Source: Terriglobia bacterium (lineage in GTDB: Bacteria; Acidobacteriota; Terriglobia; Bryobacterales; Bryobacteraceae). From it: 64,000 bases of DNA. The translations under genes and the position numbers were made by a program. The stretch lies in contig JAIQFN010000002.1 in assembly GCA_020073265.1 (NCBI GenBank), positions 124,001 to 188,000 on the forward strand. Reading direction: 5' to 3'. Below the pieces are notes generated by a model, which did not search any database, was not told where the DNA came from, and worked only from the letters and a program-made list of their open reading frames with translations. How positions within the stretch are numbered: the stretch's first letter is position 1; the number at the start of each line of letters is the position of its first letter. Positions 45,917-54,545 of this stretch are shown one piece after another.

Positions 45917-47290
45917 ATGGATGCGGATGTTTGTTATCGGGCCGTGCAGGCGCGGGACGCGCGCTTCGACGGGCTGTTCTTCATCGCCGTGCGGACCACC
46001 CGGATCTTCTGCCGCCCGGTGTGTCCCGCGCGGACGCCGCTCCGTCGCAATGTGGAATTCTTCTCGAACGCGCCGGCGGCGCAGGCGGCCGGATACCGCC
46101 CCTGTCTCAGATGCCGCCCCGAAGTGTCGCCGGACCTGCCGGTGTGGGCCGGCACGTCCACCACGGTGAATCGGGCCCTGCGCTTGATCGATGAAGGCGC
46201 GCTGGATGACGGTTCGGTCGCGCGATTAGCGGAACGGCTGGGCTTGACGGATCGCCATCTGCGCCGGCTGTTTCTCGAACACGTCGGCGTGTCGCCGGTG
46301 GTGGTGGCGCAGACCCGGCGCACCTTGTTCGCCAAGAAGCTGATCACCGAGACGAATCTCGCGTTCGCCGACATCGCGTTCGCCGCCGGATTCGCCAGCT
46401 TGCGCCGCTTCAACGAAGCCATCCGCGACACCTATCAGCGCAATCCGAAAGAGTTGCGCCGGTTCGCGCCGCCCGAAGCCGATGCAGGCTCGGCGGTGGA
46501 GCTGAAGCTCAACTACCGCCCGCCCTACGATTGGGACGCGTTTCTCAACTTCATCCGGCCACGCGCCATCCCGGGCTTGGAATCCGCCGACCAGCAGATC
46601 TACCGGCGCAACGGAGTCAGGGTCCGGCACAGCCCACGCGAGAATTGCCTGGTCGCCCGCATCGAGCCCGCCGGCGTGAATCGCCTGCGCTCCCTGGTCG
46701 AGCGAATGCGGTTCTTCTTCGACCTGCGCGCCAACACTCGCGAGATCGCGGCGCACTTGGGAAAATCGCCGGTCATGAAGCCGGTGATCAAGCGCCATCC
46801 GGGCCTGCGTTTGCCCGGTTGTTGGGATGCCTTCGAGCTCGCGGTGCGGGCCATCCTGGGGCAGCAGGTCACGGTGAAAGGCGCGAGCACGCTGGCCGGA
46901 CGCCTGGTCGAACGATTTGGCCCGCCCAAGGCCGAAGTGCTGGCGGACGCCGATCTCGCGAGTATCGGCTTGCCCAAAGCCCGCGCTGAATCCATTCGCG
47001 CGTTCGCCCGAGCGGTGTCGGACGGGCGCATCCGGTTCGACGCGTCCGTGGCCGCGCCGGATATGATCGGCCGCATGCAGGAGCTGCCCGGCATCGGTGC
47101 CTGGACGGCCAACTACATCGCGATGCGCGCGCTCGGCGATCCGGACGCGTTTCCGGCCTCGGATCTCGGCTTGCTCAAGGCCGCCGGCGTATCTTCGGCG
47201 CGCCGCCTGGAAGAGATCGCACAAGCCTGGCGGCCCTGGCGGTCCTACGCGGCCCTGTATCTGTGGGAATCTTTGCGGAGAAAGGAATAG
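45917..47290 (+). CDS. alkA: Ada-type regulator fused to AlkA-type 3-methyladenine glycosylase
   Basis: A 457-residue DNA alkylation repair and response protein. Residues 1-80 are the Ada zinc domain (RIFCRPVCPARTPLRRNVEFF and CLRCRPE, four Cys). Residues about 80-180 are an AraC-type helix-turn-helix (LGLTDRHLRRLFLEHVGVSP). Residues about 190-457 are AlkA with HhH: AILGQQVTVKGASTLA and MQELPGIGAWTANYIAMRALGDPDAFPASDLGL, including the catalytic Asp. The start MDADVCYRAVQARDARFDG fits the family. The methyltransferase part of classical Ada is absent here and supplied by the next gene. Confidence 0.9.
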   Translation: MDADVCYRAVQARDARFDGLFFIAVRTTRIFCRPVCPARTPLRRNVEFFSNAPAAQAAGYRPCLRCRPEVSPDLPVWAGTSTTVNRALRLIDEGALDDGSVARLAERLGLTDRHLRRLFLEHVGVSPVVVAQTRRTLFAKKLITETNLAFADIAFAAGFASLRRFNEAIRDTYQRNPKELRRFAPPEADAGSAVELKLNYRPPYDWDAFLNFIRPRAIPGLESADQQIYRRNGVRVRHSPRENCLVARIEPAGVNRLRSLVERMRFFFDLRANTREIAAHLGKSPVMKPVIKRHPGLRLPGCWDAFELAVRAILGQQVTVKGASTLAGRLVERFGPPKAEVLADADLASIGLPKARAESIRAFARAVSDGRIRFDASVAAPDMIGRMQELPGIGAWTANYIAMRALGDPDAFPASDLGLLKAAGVSSARRLEEIAQAWRPWRSYAALYLWESLRRKE

Positions 47291-47295
47291 CAATC

Positions 47296-47844
47296 ATGTT
47301 GCTTCACTACCATGAATTCGAATCGCCCCTCGGACGCATTCTGTTTGCCTCCGACGGCCAGTCGATCTGCATGCTGGACTTCGCCGGCTGCGAACAACGC
47401 ACGGAGATGCTGCTCGCGCGGCGCTACGGCGACGTTCAATTCCGGCGCGGCTCCGATCCTCTCAACTTGAAGCCGCTGCTGCGCGATTATTTCAACGGCC
47501 GCCTGCACGCTCTCGACCACGTCCCCGTGAACACTGGCGGCACCGCGTTTCAACAGCAGGTATGGAAAGCGCTTCGCACCATCCCGGCGGGCGAAACTCG
47601 AAGCTACGGCCAACTGGCGGTCCAGGTCCGCCGTCCGAAAGCCAGCCGCGCGGTGGGACACGCGAACTCCTTGAACCCCGTCGCGATCATCGTGCCCTGC
47701 CACCGCGTCATCGGCGCCTCTTCCGCTTTGACCGGCTACGCGGGCGGCCTGGAACGGAAGCGCTGGCTGTTGCAGCATGAGGGCGCGCTCTCGGCCAACT
47801 TGGATTTGCCGGCGGATCCCGCCCGCATTCCTGCTACTGCCTGA
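47296..47844 (+). CDS. ogt: Methylated-DNA--protein-cysteine methyltransferase
   Basis: A 182-residue suicide repair protein that removes O6-methylguanine and O4-methylthymine lesions. The N-terminal domain is short; the helix-turn-helix segment is TIPAGETRSYGQLAVQV and the acceptor Cys lies in AIIVPCHRVIG. ATG 47296 follows GAAAGGAATAG. It starts 5 bases after the Ada-AlkA gene, so the pair make one repair operon. Full-length Ogt/Ada-C is about 165-180 residues, which fits. Confidence 0.92.
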   Translation: MLLHYHEFESPLGRILFASDGQSICMLDFAGCEQRTEMLLARRYGDVQFRRGSDPLNLKPLLRDYFNGRLHALDHVPVNTGGTAFQQQVWKALRTIPAGETRSYGQLAVQVRRPKASRAVGHANSLNPVAIIVPCHRVIGASSALTGYAGGLERKRWLLQHEGALSANLDLPADPARIPATA

Positions 47845-47858
47845 AAGTGCGAGCCGCG

Positions 47859-47895
47859 CGGCGCGATCCAGGGTTGCACCCCGCCCATCGCGCCG
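47859..47895. terminator. Inverted repeat between convergent genes
   Basis: Arms CGGCGCGAT (47859-47867) and ATCGCGCCG (47887-47895) with a 19-base loop lie in the gap between ogt and the di-haem oxidoreductase gene. There is no T run. It could slow both polymerases; function is uncertain. Confidence 0.3.
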
Positions 47896-47918
47896 CCGTC
47901 GAGCCGCCTCGCACCACG

Positions 47919-49298
47919 CTACAACGATCGCAGAAAGTTCAATATGTCCTGCTTCTGGTTCTTGCTCAGCCCGTTGAAGTTGTCGATCACCTTGTTGGCT
48001 TCCGACCCGCACACAAAGCTCTGCTGAGACGGTTGGAAAAGATCGTTCACCGCCTCGAAACGCTGGAAGCTCTGCGAGATCGTGCAATCGAACCGCGGGC
48101 TGGAGTGCGCCTCAATGGCCTGCAGCAAGTCGGAGGTTCGTCCATCATGCAGGAAGAACAACCGCTGGCCCAGACCCCAGAGAGGAGCGGTGCGAAATTC
48201 ATCCGGCCCCGCGCCGCCTTGCACTATGCCGTCGGCCAGGTTCGATCCCATGTGGTGCAGCGCAAAGTCGGAATACGGGCTGTACGTGACGGTCGACATT
48301 TCCGTGTAGTTCGATCTCGCGGTGGTGAGTGATGGCGTGTGGCAGAAAGCGCATCCGATGCTCGTAAACAGCCCCGAGCCGTTCGACGTCGACGGCGTGG
48401 ACGGCCCTGGAGTGGGCGGAGCCGACAAGCGCATGAAGATCGCGAATTGTTCGACGTCCTCGAAGTCCTCCGGCGTCGTGTTGAACACGCAGCCTGAAAC
48501 GGCGGCTCGCTCGTTGGGGAACTGAACGTTGGAAACGCCCTGCTCGACGTTATAGGCCTCTCCGGCAAAAATCGTAAGCGATTTGTTCTGCGCCTTCCAT
48601 CCGAATCGCGTAACCGTTCCATCGTTGCCGCTGGTGTTCAGTTCGCCGCCGATGCCCAGCGCGGCTTTCTGTGCCTGGTGGTCTGCCAGATTGGCCGCCA
48701 GCGCCGCATCCGGCGTGTTCTCCACCAGGCCCAGCCCGAAGGTCGGCGTGGGAATCCGGAAAATCACGTTGTGGCGCGCCAACTGAGACGCAAAATCCGT
48801 TTGTTGCAGCGTGCAACCGGGCGCATCGGTCCGTCCCTTGATCGTATACAGGCCGTGCACCCCTCCATCCAGCGGCGCGCTGGGATTGTTCGGATTCGTG
48901 GAGATGAATCGCGCTTCCCGCACCGGACCGCCGATAGTGATAAACGATGGAGGCGTGTTGTCGGCCCCGTACCGTTTCGCGAGCGCAACCTGCGGATTCG
49001 CCGCCGGGCTGCTTCCGCCCGAATCCGGCTGCGCGTGGCACATGCCACAACTGTTGCCGTTAAAGGTTGGCCCTAAGCCCTTCCCGGTTGTACCCGGCTC
49101 GGTGCCGCCTACGGAATCTATTTCATTGAAAGAATCCCGGGCCGAAGTGAAGGTGCTTTTTTCGGCCATGCTTAGCCCCGCCAAGGGACCACCCGCGCCG
49201 GCAGGTCCTATGCGCGGCCCCGGATCGGATTGCGCGGAGACTATGCCAGGGCCGGCCAGCACCCCCGCCAGACACACGAAGAATATATAACGCGACAT
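47919..49298 (-). CDS. Di-haem oxidoreductase (DUF1111-type)
   Basis: A 459-residue secreted protein with signal peptide (YIFFVCLAGVLAGPGIVSA). Two haem-c sites are visible: FNGNSCGMCHAQPDS (about residue 85) and FTSIGCAFCHTPSL (about residue 315). The first half (DSFNEIDSVGG and GLGPTFNGNSC) and the C-terminal APLWGLGQRLFFLHDGRTSDLLQAI match the DUF1111 di-haem oxidoreductase family, whose members have been proposed as thiol oxidoreductases or peroxidase-like enzymes. The physiological substrate is not known. ATG 49298 follows AAAGGAAAAC. It is divergent from tdh, with 244 bases between. Confidence 0.85.
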   Translation of the reverse strand: MSRYIFFVCLAGVLAGPGIVSAQSDPGPRIGPAGAGGPLAGLSMAEKSTFTSARDSFNEIDSVGGTEPGTTGKGLGPTFNGNSCGMCHAQPDSGGSSPAANPQVALAKRYGADNTPPSFITIGGPVREARFISTNPNNPSAPLDGGVHGLYTIKGRTDAPGCTLQQTDFASQLARHNVIFRIPTPTFGLGLVENTPDAALAANLADHQAQKAALGIGGELNTSGNDGTVTRFGWKAQNKSLTIFAGEAYNVEQGVSNVQFPNERAAVSGCVFNTTPEDFEDVEQFAIFMRLSAPPTPGPSTPSTSNGSGLFTSIGCAFCHTPSLTTARSNYTEMSTVTYSPYSDFALHHMGSNLADGIVQGGAGPDEFRTAPLWGLGQRLFFLHDGRTSDLLQAIEAHSSPRFDCTISQSFQRFEAVNDLFQPSQQSFVCGSEANKVIDNFNGLSKNQKQDILNFLRSL

Positions 49299-49542
49299 TG
49301 TTTTCCTTTCACGCTCCAGTACTTTTTGGCTCCCCGTACTTTGTGGGGCTTGAGAAAAACTAACATCGCTTCAAAATTCGATCAATCGAGCGTTTCCTCT
49401 ACTCGTTACCCTCATTGGCATACGTGTTGCGACCATCCGCATAGGGCGACTCCGTAAGGTTGAGGCAAATAACCCAACGGCGCGACAGCCTGACGGATAT
49501 CATGGTGCTAGCGCGTGAAGACCGCGCGGCGCCGCTACTTCA

Positions 49543-50568
49543 ATGAAGGCACTGGTAAAGAGCAAACGCGAGCCGGGACTGTGGCTCGAAGACATCCCCG
49601 ATCCCGTCATCGGCATCAACGACGTGCTCATCCGCGTAAGACGCGTAGGTATTTGTGGAACTGACCTGCACATCTACAACTGGGATAGCTGGGCGCAGCG
49701 CACCATCCCGGTTCCACTGGTGATCGGCCACGAATTCGTCGGCGAAATTGTCGCCACCGGTTCGAACGTGAACGATTTCCACCGCGGCGACATCGTCAGC
49801 GGCGAAGGTCACGTGGTGTGTGGACGCTGCCGCAACTGCCTGGCTGGCAGGCGGCATCTATGCGCCCACACCATGGGCGTGGGTGTGAACCGCCCGGGCG
49901 CGTTCGCCGACTTCATCGCCGTGCCGATGACCAATATCTGGCGTCACAAGGAAAACATCGATCTGGACGTGGCCGCGATCTTCGATCCGTTCGGCAACGC
50001 CGTCCACACCGCGCTGTCTTTCCCGGTACTCGGCGAAGACGTCTTGATCACCGGCGCCGGGCCGATCGGCATCATGAGCGCTGCGGTGGCCCGCCATGCC
50101 GGCGCGCGCCACGTCGTGATCACCGACCGCAACCCGTATCGCCTGGACCTGGCGCGTAAGCTCGGCGTCACCCTGGCCGTCGATACCTCGCAGACGCCGC
50201 TCGAACAAGTCCAGAAGCAGCTCGGCATGCAGGAGGGCTTCGACGTCGGACTCGAAATGTCCGGCAACGCTTCAGCCTTCCGCGAAATGATCGCCAACAT
50301 GTGTCACGGCGGCAAGATCGCGATGCTCGGCATCCCCACCGGCGAGATTGCCATCGACTGGACCACCGTGGTGTTCAACATGCTCACCATCAAAGGCATC
50401 TATGGCCGCGAAATGTACGAAACCTGGTACAAGATGACGGTGATGCTCGAATCCGGGCTGGACATCCGGCCCGTAATCACGCATCGCTTCGCCTATCAGG
50501 ACTTCGAGAAAGCGTTCGAGGCCATGCGCACCGGCAACACCGGCAAAGTAATCCTGGACTGGTCATAA
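49543..50568 (+). CDS. tdh: L-threonine 3-dehydrogenase
   Basis: A 341-residue zinc-dependent medium-chain dehydrogenase oxidising threonine to 2-amino-3-ketobutyrate with [24 protein letters not shown] is a characteristic opening. The catalytic zinc Cys is in [18 protein letters not shown] follows, the structural zinc site is [15 protein letters not shown], and the nucleotide fold is [21 protein letters not shown]. The usual partner kbl is not adjacent. The start lacks a clear ribosome site, but length and N-terminus match the family. A family B repeat follows the stop. Confidence 0.92.
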   Translation: MKALVKSKREPGLWLEDIPDPVIGINDVLIRVRRVGICGTDLHIYNWDSWAQRTIPVPLVIGHEFVGEIVATGSNVNDFHRGDIVSGEGHVVCGRCRNCLAGRRHLCAHTMGVGVNRPGAFADFIAVPMTNIWRHKENIDLDVAAIFDPFGNAVHTALSFPVLGEDVLITGAGPIGIMSAAVARHAGARHVVITDRNPYRLDLARKLGVTLAVDTSQTPLEQVQKQLGMQEGFDVGLEMSGNASAFREMIANMCHGGKIAMLGIPTGEIAIDWTTVVFNMLTIKGIYGREMYETWYKMTVMLESGLDIRPVITHRFAYQDFEKAFEAMRTGNTGKVILDWS

Positions 50569-50599
50569 CATCTATCCCAGCCCTTGACGCAGACGTCGA

Positions 50600-50640
50600 G
50601 TGGGGCAGCCAATCTTGGCTGCAGCCGGCTTCAGCCGGCG
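50600..50640. repeat. Dispersed double-hairpin repeat, family B, copy 1
   Basis: Begins GTGGGG, then hairpin one GCAGCCAA / TTGGCTGC around TC (50605-50622) and hairpin two GCCGGCT / AGCCGGC around TC (50624-50639). It lies between convergent tdh and the WG-repeat gene and could terminate both. Copy 2 is at 55227; the second hairpin has the compensatory change noted there. Confidence 0.72.
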
Positions 50641-50656
50641 CGTTCCGCTCTATGAA

Positions 50657-51589
50657 TCAACCCGCCGGATTCCACACATACTTCCCGTTCCGGTCAATAT
50701 ACCCTTCCCGGTTTCCGATCCAAACCGGCGCAAGCCCCGCCTGAAAATTTCCGCCTTGATCGAACTGCGGGTTGATGGCGAACTTCCCGGACTTGCCGAC
50801 ATAGCCATACCGGCCAGAGATCGACACCAGCGCCAGCCCGTCGGAGAAATCGCCCGCCGCGTCAAATTGCGGAGCGATCTTCACCCGCCCGGACTTGTCG
50901 ATGTAGCCGAAGCGGTTGTCCAGTCTCGCCACCGCCAGGCCTTCGTGAAAGTCGCCGGCCGAGCTGAACTGCGGAGTGATCAGCATTTTGCCGGACACAT
51001 CGATGTAGCCGTACTTGTCGCTCAGCCGCACCACCGCCAGGCCTTCGGAAAAATTGCCGCCTTCGTCGAACTGCGGGTTGATCAGCATGCGGCCGGTTTT
51101 GTCGATATAGCCCCAGCGACCATTTACGATCACCGGCGCGCGCCCGTCGCCGAATTGGCCGGCTCCTTCGAACTGCGGATTGATGGCGTACCTTCCCGAC
51201 TTGTCGATATAGCCGAGACTCGGACCCGTGCCCACCAGCGCCAGCCCTTCCGAAAACGGATCGGCCAGGTCATACTGCGGCGTGATCGCGAGTTTTCCCG
51301 ATCGGTCGATGTAACCCCAGCGCTGATTCAGTTGCACCACCGCCAGGCCCTCGCTGAATCCGTCGGCCCGATCGAATTGCGGAGCGATTACCAGCTTCGC
51401 CGACTTGTTGATGTAGCCGTATTTTCCGTTCACCCGCACCGGAAACAAGTTTCCAGATCCTGAGAAAAGCCAGAGCGCCACGCCTACCAGCACAAGAAAC
51501 ACCGCCACTGCCGCAGCCGCCAGCATGTGCTTTTTGCCCAGCCCAGGAGTCCGCCCTGTAGTTCTTACCTCTTCGACGCCGGATGTCAT
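50657..51589 (-). CDS. WG-repeat membrane-anchored protein
   Basis: A 310-residue protein with one membrane helix (MLAAAAVAVFLVLVGVALWLF) and seven full 34-residue WG repeats plus a short eighth, each of the form WGYIDKSGKLAITPQFDxAxxFSEGLAxV (for example WGYIDKTGRMLINPQFDEGG). The repeat region is therefore outside the cytoplasm in the likely topology. WG-repeat proteins probably bind other proteins or ligands; no specific role can be assigned. ATG 51589 is set by GAGGAGGG about 10 bases upstream. It converges with tdh. Confidence 0.85.
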   Translation of the reverse strand: MTSGVEEVRTTGRTPGLGKKHMLAAAAVAVFLVLVGVALWLFSGSGNLFPVRVNGKYGYINKSAKLVIAPQFDRADGFSEGLAVVQLNQRWGYIDRSGKLAITPQYDLADPFSEGLALVGTGPSLGYIDKSGRYAINPQFEGAGQFGDGRAPVIVNGRWGYIDKTGRMLINPQFDEGGNFSEGLAVVRLSDKYGYIDVSGKMLITPQFSSAGDFHEGLAVARLDNRFGYIDKSGRVKIAPQFDAAGDFSDGLALVSISGRYGYVGKSGKFAINPQFDQGGNFQAGLAPVWIGNREGYIDRNGKYVWNPAG

Positions 51590-51680
51590 AGGTCTTCCCT
51601 CCTCGAGAATCACCGCAAGTGCCTCAAAGCAAATCCCTCGCCATTTGGCACCCGAATGGCTTCCTGGACGGGTGGAGCTT

Positions 51681-51768
51681 GCGGAGGAAACCGCGCTCTA
51701 ACGTGCGGAGGAAACCGCGCTGTAGGCGGAGGAAATCGCGCTCTAGGCGCAGGAAGCCGCGCTCTAAC
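51681..51768. repeat. Four 21-24 bp tandem repeats upstream of the glycine-zipper gene
   Basis: Units begin at 51681, 51705, 51726 and 51747 and read GCGGAGGAAACCGCGCTCTA, with small changes. Each unit holds GCGG and CCGC arms that could form a 4-bp hairpin, and an AGGA that resembles a ribosome site. The array ends 14 bases before the ATG at 51783, so it is in the leader or promoter. The function is unknown. Confidence 0.75.
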
Positions 51769-51782
51769 AGGAGGTGAGAGCC

Positions 51783-52265
51783 ATGAACTTCAAAAACGCA
51801 TTGATCGCGGGAGCTTTCGCCATTCTCGGCGTGGTTGCTGCCGTCGGCTGGACGCGCAATCGTCCTCCGGCCGCCACTCCGGCGCTCTATACGCAGCAGG
51901 CCGGCTACGATACCGCGGCAACTCCACCGGCCTCAGGCTACGGAACGTCAGGATGTGTGGCTCCCGGAGACGGAACAGCGGCCTATCCCGCGCCTCCACC
52001 CGAGCCGTACGCGCAAGTGATCCGCCGGCCGGTCGTGATTCGCCAGCCGGAGCTGGAGCCCGTGTCCGCGACGCCGCCTGTTTATCGGGAAGCGCGGCGT
52101 CGCCATCGTCGCTCCACCAAGAAGTCGGTCGCCATGGTGGCTGGGAGCGCGGGTGTCGGTGCGGCGATCGGAGCCTTGGCGGGCGGAGGAAAGGGCGCCG
52201 GTATCGGTGCGCTCGCGGGCGGCGCCGGCGGATTCATCTACGACCGCCTGACCCACAATCACTAG
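51783..52265 (+). CDS. Glycine-zipper domain protein, probably envelope-located
   Basis: A 160-residue protein. An N-terminal hydrophobic segment (ALIAGAFAILGVVAAVGW) is followed by a Pro/Ala-rich linker, a basic stretch (REARRRHRRSTKKS), and a glycine zipper (GSAGVGAAIGALAGGGKGAGIGALAGGAGGFIYD). Glycine-zipper proteins are often envelope or outer-membrane proteins, though no specific role is known. ATG 51783 follows GGAGGTGAGAGCC. GTG 51774 in the same frame lies inside the ribosome site and is less likely. A tandem repeat array immediately precedes it. Confidence 0.75.
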   Translation: MNFKNALIAGAFAILGVVAAVGWTRNRPPAATPALYTQQAGYDTAATPPASGYGTSGCVAPGDGTAAYPAPPPEPYAQVIRRPVVIRQPELEPVSATPPVYREARRRHRRSTKKSVAMVAGSAGVGAAIGALAGGGKGAGIGALAGGAGGFIYDRLTHNH

Positions 52266-52622
52266 CTCGGTTCTCAACCCGCTGAAGCCCCGTCACCGTG
52301 ACGCCGCCACTGGCACCTACAGAAGAGGCGAGTAAAATCCTCGTCACCGGCCGGGCAGCCTACGCCAGCCAGGATTTGGTGCGGCTCGTGAAGGCCGGCG
52401 AATACCAGTCGTACTACGCGCGCAACTGCGACCATCGCGCGCGCGACCTCGACGAGATGACCACTTCCTGAACGGCGCCGGTCCCGCGATGAATCCCGGA
52501 ATCCGCCAACCACCCGCCACGCCCCGTCCCGCCGGCCGGTTGTAACGAAAAAACACTTGCCCTTCGAGTCAATTCGAAGGACACTGTGATTTGATGCTTT
52601 CATTTCCGGAGGTAGCCACGAA
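52266..52622 (+). other. 357-base gap before the arginine decarboxylase gene
   Basis: Only one short reading frame (52298-52471, listed separately) and the leader of the speA gene are seen here. The stretch 52480-52560 is GC-rich and shows no strong hairpin or repeat. An AGTCAATTCGAAGG patch near 52567 is unremarkable. A GGAGG box lies at 52608-52612. Confidence 0.4.
52298..52471 (+). CDS. Possible small protein (57 residues)
   Basis: An open frame from GTG 52298 to TGA 52469-52471 in the gap before speA. It would encode a 57-residue soluble, mixed-charge peptide with TEEASKILVTGRAAYASQDL and RLVKAGEYQSYYARNCDHRA. The composition is protein-like, but there is no good ribosome site and no recognised domain. 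It may be a real small protein, a remnant, or chance. Confidence 0.25.
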   Translation: MTPPLAPTEEASKILVTGRAAYASQDLVRLVKAGEYQSYYARNCDHRARDLDEMTTS

Positions 52623-54545
52623 TTGAAACTCGGCGAAGCGGTGGCTTGGGAGCCAACCGAACGGTGGAGCCTGGCCGATGCCGGCGAATTGTATGACGTC
52701 GCCAGTTGGGGCAAGGGTTATTTCTCGGTCGGCGCGAACGGTCACCTGTGGGTCCATCCCACCAAGGAACCGGCCCGCGGCATCGACCTCCGCGAGCTGG
52801 TCGAAAAACTCGAGCTGCGCGGCATTTCCCTCCCCATTCTGATCCGTTTCGCGGAAATTCTGAAGCACCGCCTGGGAGAACTTCACCAAGCCTTCCAGAA
52901 CTCCATCGCCGAGCACGGCTACAAGGGCGGCTACTGCTGCGTGTTCCCGATCAAGGTCAACCAGCAGCGCCACGTCGTCGAAGAAGTCTTCAAGTACGGC
53001 CGCCCCTACCACTTCGGCCTGGAGGCCGGCTCCAAACCCGAATTGCTGGCGGTGCTCGCCATGGCCGACAACGAGACCCCCATCATCTGCAACGGCTTCA
53101 AGGACGACGAGTACATCGAGATGGTGATGCTCGCCAAGAAAATCGGCCGCCAGATCATTCCAGTGGTCGAGAAATACACCGAGCTGGACCTGGTGGTCAA
53201 GCATTCCCAGCGCGTCGGCGTGCGCCCGGTCATCGGGCTCCGGCTGAAGCTGGCCAGCAAAGGATCCGGCCGCTGGAAATCCTCCGGCGGCTATCGCTCC
53301 AAGTTTGGCCTCACCGTGAGCGAAGCGCTGCAGGCCCTCGATCAGATGAAAGCCGTCGGCATGGAGGACTGCATCCAGTTGCTCCACTTCCACCTCGGCA
53401 GCCAGATCACCAATATCCGGCAGATCAAAGGCGCGGTCATCGAGGCGGCGCGCATATTCGTCGAGCTGAAGCGCGCCGGCGCCGGCCTGAAGTACCTGGA
53501 CGTCGGCGGCGGCTTAGGGATCGACTACGACGGCTCGCAAACCGATTTCGAGTCCAGCGTCAATTACACGCTCCAAGAGTACTCCAACGACGTCGTCTAC
53601 CATATTCAGAACGTCTGCGACGAGGCCGAGGTCGAGCATCCCATCATCATTTCGGAAAGCGGCCGCGCCATCGCCGCTTACCACAGCGTCCTGGTGTTCA
53701 ACGTCCTGGGCGTGAGCGGATTCGGCGACGATTCCTGCGACCCCGTCCCCGAAGACGCCGAACAGCCCCTGATCGACCTGCAGGAAACCTACCGCGCGCT
53801 CAGCTCGAAAAACCTGCTGGAAAGCTTTCATGACGCGCAGCAATCGCTCGATTCAGCCCTGAACCTGTTCAGCCTCGGCTATCTGCCCCTGGCCCAGCGC
53901 AGCGAGGCCGAAAAGCTGTATTGGGCCATCTGCCGCCGCATTCACCGCATGGCCAAGGAACTCGAGTACTTTCCCGAAGAGCTGGAAGGCCTGGACGGCA
54001 TGTTGTCGGATACCTACTTCTGCAATTTTTCGCTGTTCCAGAGCATCCCGGATAGCTGGGCCGTCAAGCAGCTCTTCCCCATCATGCCCATCCACCGCTT
54101 GAACGAGATGCCCTCGCGCAGCGCGGTGCTCGGCGACATTTCCTGCGATTCCGACGGCAAGATAGACCAGTTTATCGATCGCCGCGACGTGAAACGCACC
54201 CTCCCGCTGCATCCTTTTAACGGCGAGCCGTACGTGCTGGGCGCATTTCTGGTGGGCGCCTACCAGGAAATTCTGGGCGACCTGCACAACCTGTTCGGCG
54301 ATACCAATGCCGTGCACGTCAGCCTGGGCGAAAACGGCGACGTCATTCTCGACACCGTGATTCGCGGCGACACCGTGCGCGAGGTGCTCGATTACGTTCA
54401 GTTCAGTTCCAAGACCCTGCTCGAAGAGTTCCGGCGCGACGTCGAAGCGGCGCTCCGGGAAGGCCGCATCGGATACGAAGAGTCCGGCCGCCTGCTGCGC
54501 TTCTACGAAGAGGGACTGAACGGCTACACCTACCTCGAGCAGTAG
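52623..54545 (+). CDS. speA: Biosynthetic arginine decarboxylase
   Basis: A 640-residue fold-type III PLP enzyme converting arginine to agmatine, the first step of a putrescine/spermidine route. The PLP Lys is in CVFPIKVNQQRHVVEEV, the substrate region is in VGVRPVIGLRLKLASKGSGRWKSSGGYRSKFGL, and the C-terminal catalytic domain has DSCDPVPEDAEQP. TTG 52623 follows GGAGG at 52608-52612 by 10 bases; an ATG start is not available nearby. The stop overlaps the GTG start of the RNA methylase gene by one base. Confidence 0.92.
   Translation: MKLGEAVAWEPTERWSLADAGELYDVASWGKGYFSVGANGHLWVHPTKEPARGIDLRELVEKLELRGISLPILIRFAEILKHRLGELHQAFQNSIAEHGYKGGYCCVFPIKVNQQRHVVEEVFKYGRPYHFGLEAGSKPELLAVLAMADNETPIICNGFKDDEYIEMVMLAKKIGRQIIPVVEKYTELDLVVKHSQRVGVRPVIGLRLKLASKGSGRWKSSGGYRSKFGLTVSEALQALDQMKAVGMEDCIQLLHFHLGSQITNIRQIKGAVIEAARIFVELKRAGAGLKYLDVGGGLGIDYDGSQTDFESSVNYTLQEYSNDVVYHIQNVCDEAEVEHPIIISESGRAIAAYHSVLVFNVLGVSGFGDDSCDPVPEDAEQPLIDLQETYRALSSKNLLESFHDAQQSLDSALNLFSLGYLPLAQRSEAEKLYWAICRRIHRMAKELEYFPEELEGLDGMLSDTYFCNFSLFQSIPDSWAVKQLFPIMPIHRLNEMPSRSAVLGDISCDSDGKIDQFIDRRDVKRTLPLHPFNGEPYVLGAFLVGAYQEILGDLHNLFGDTNAVHVSLGENGDVILDTVIRGDTVREVLDYVQFSSKTLLEEFRRDVEAALREGRIGYEESGRLLRFYEEGLNGYTYLEQ

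Noticed and set aside
51681-51768. Tandem repeats as a CRISPR array
   Set aside because: Repeat units are directly adjacent without unique spacers and no cas gene is nearby.
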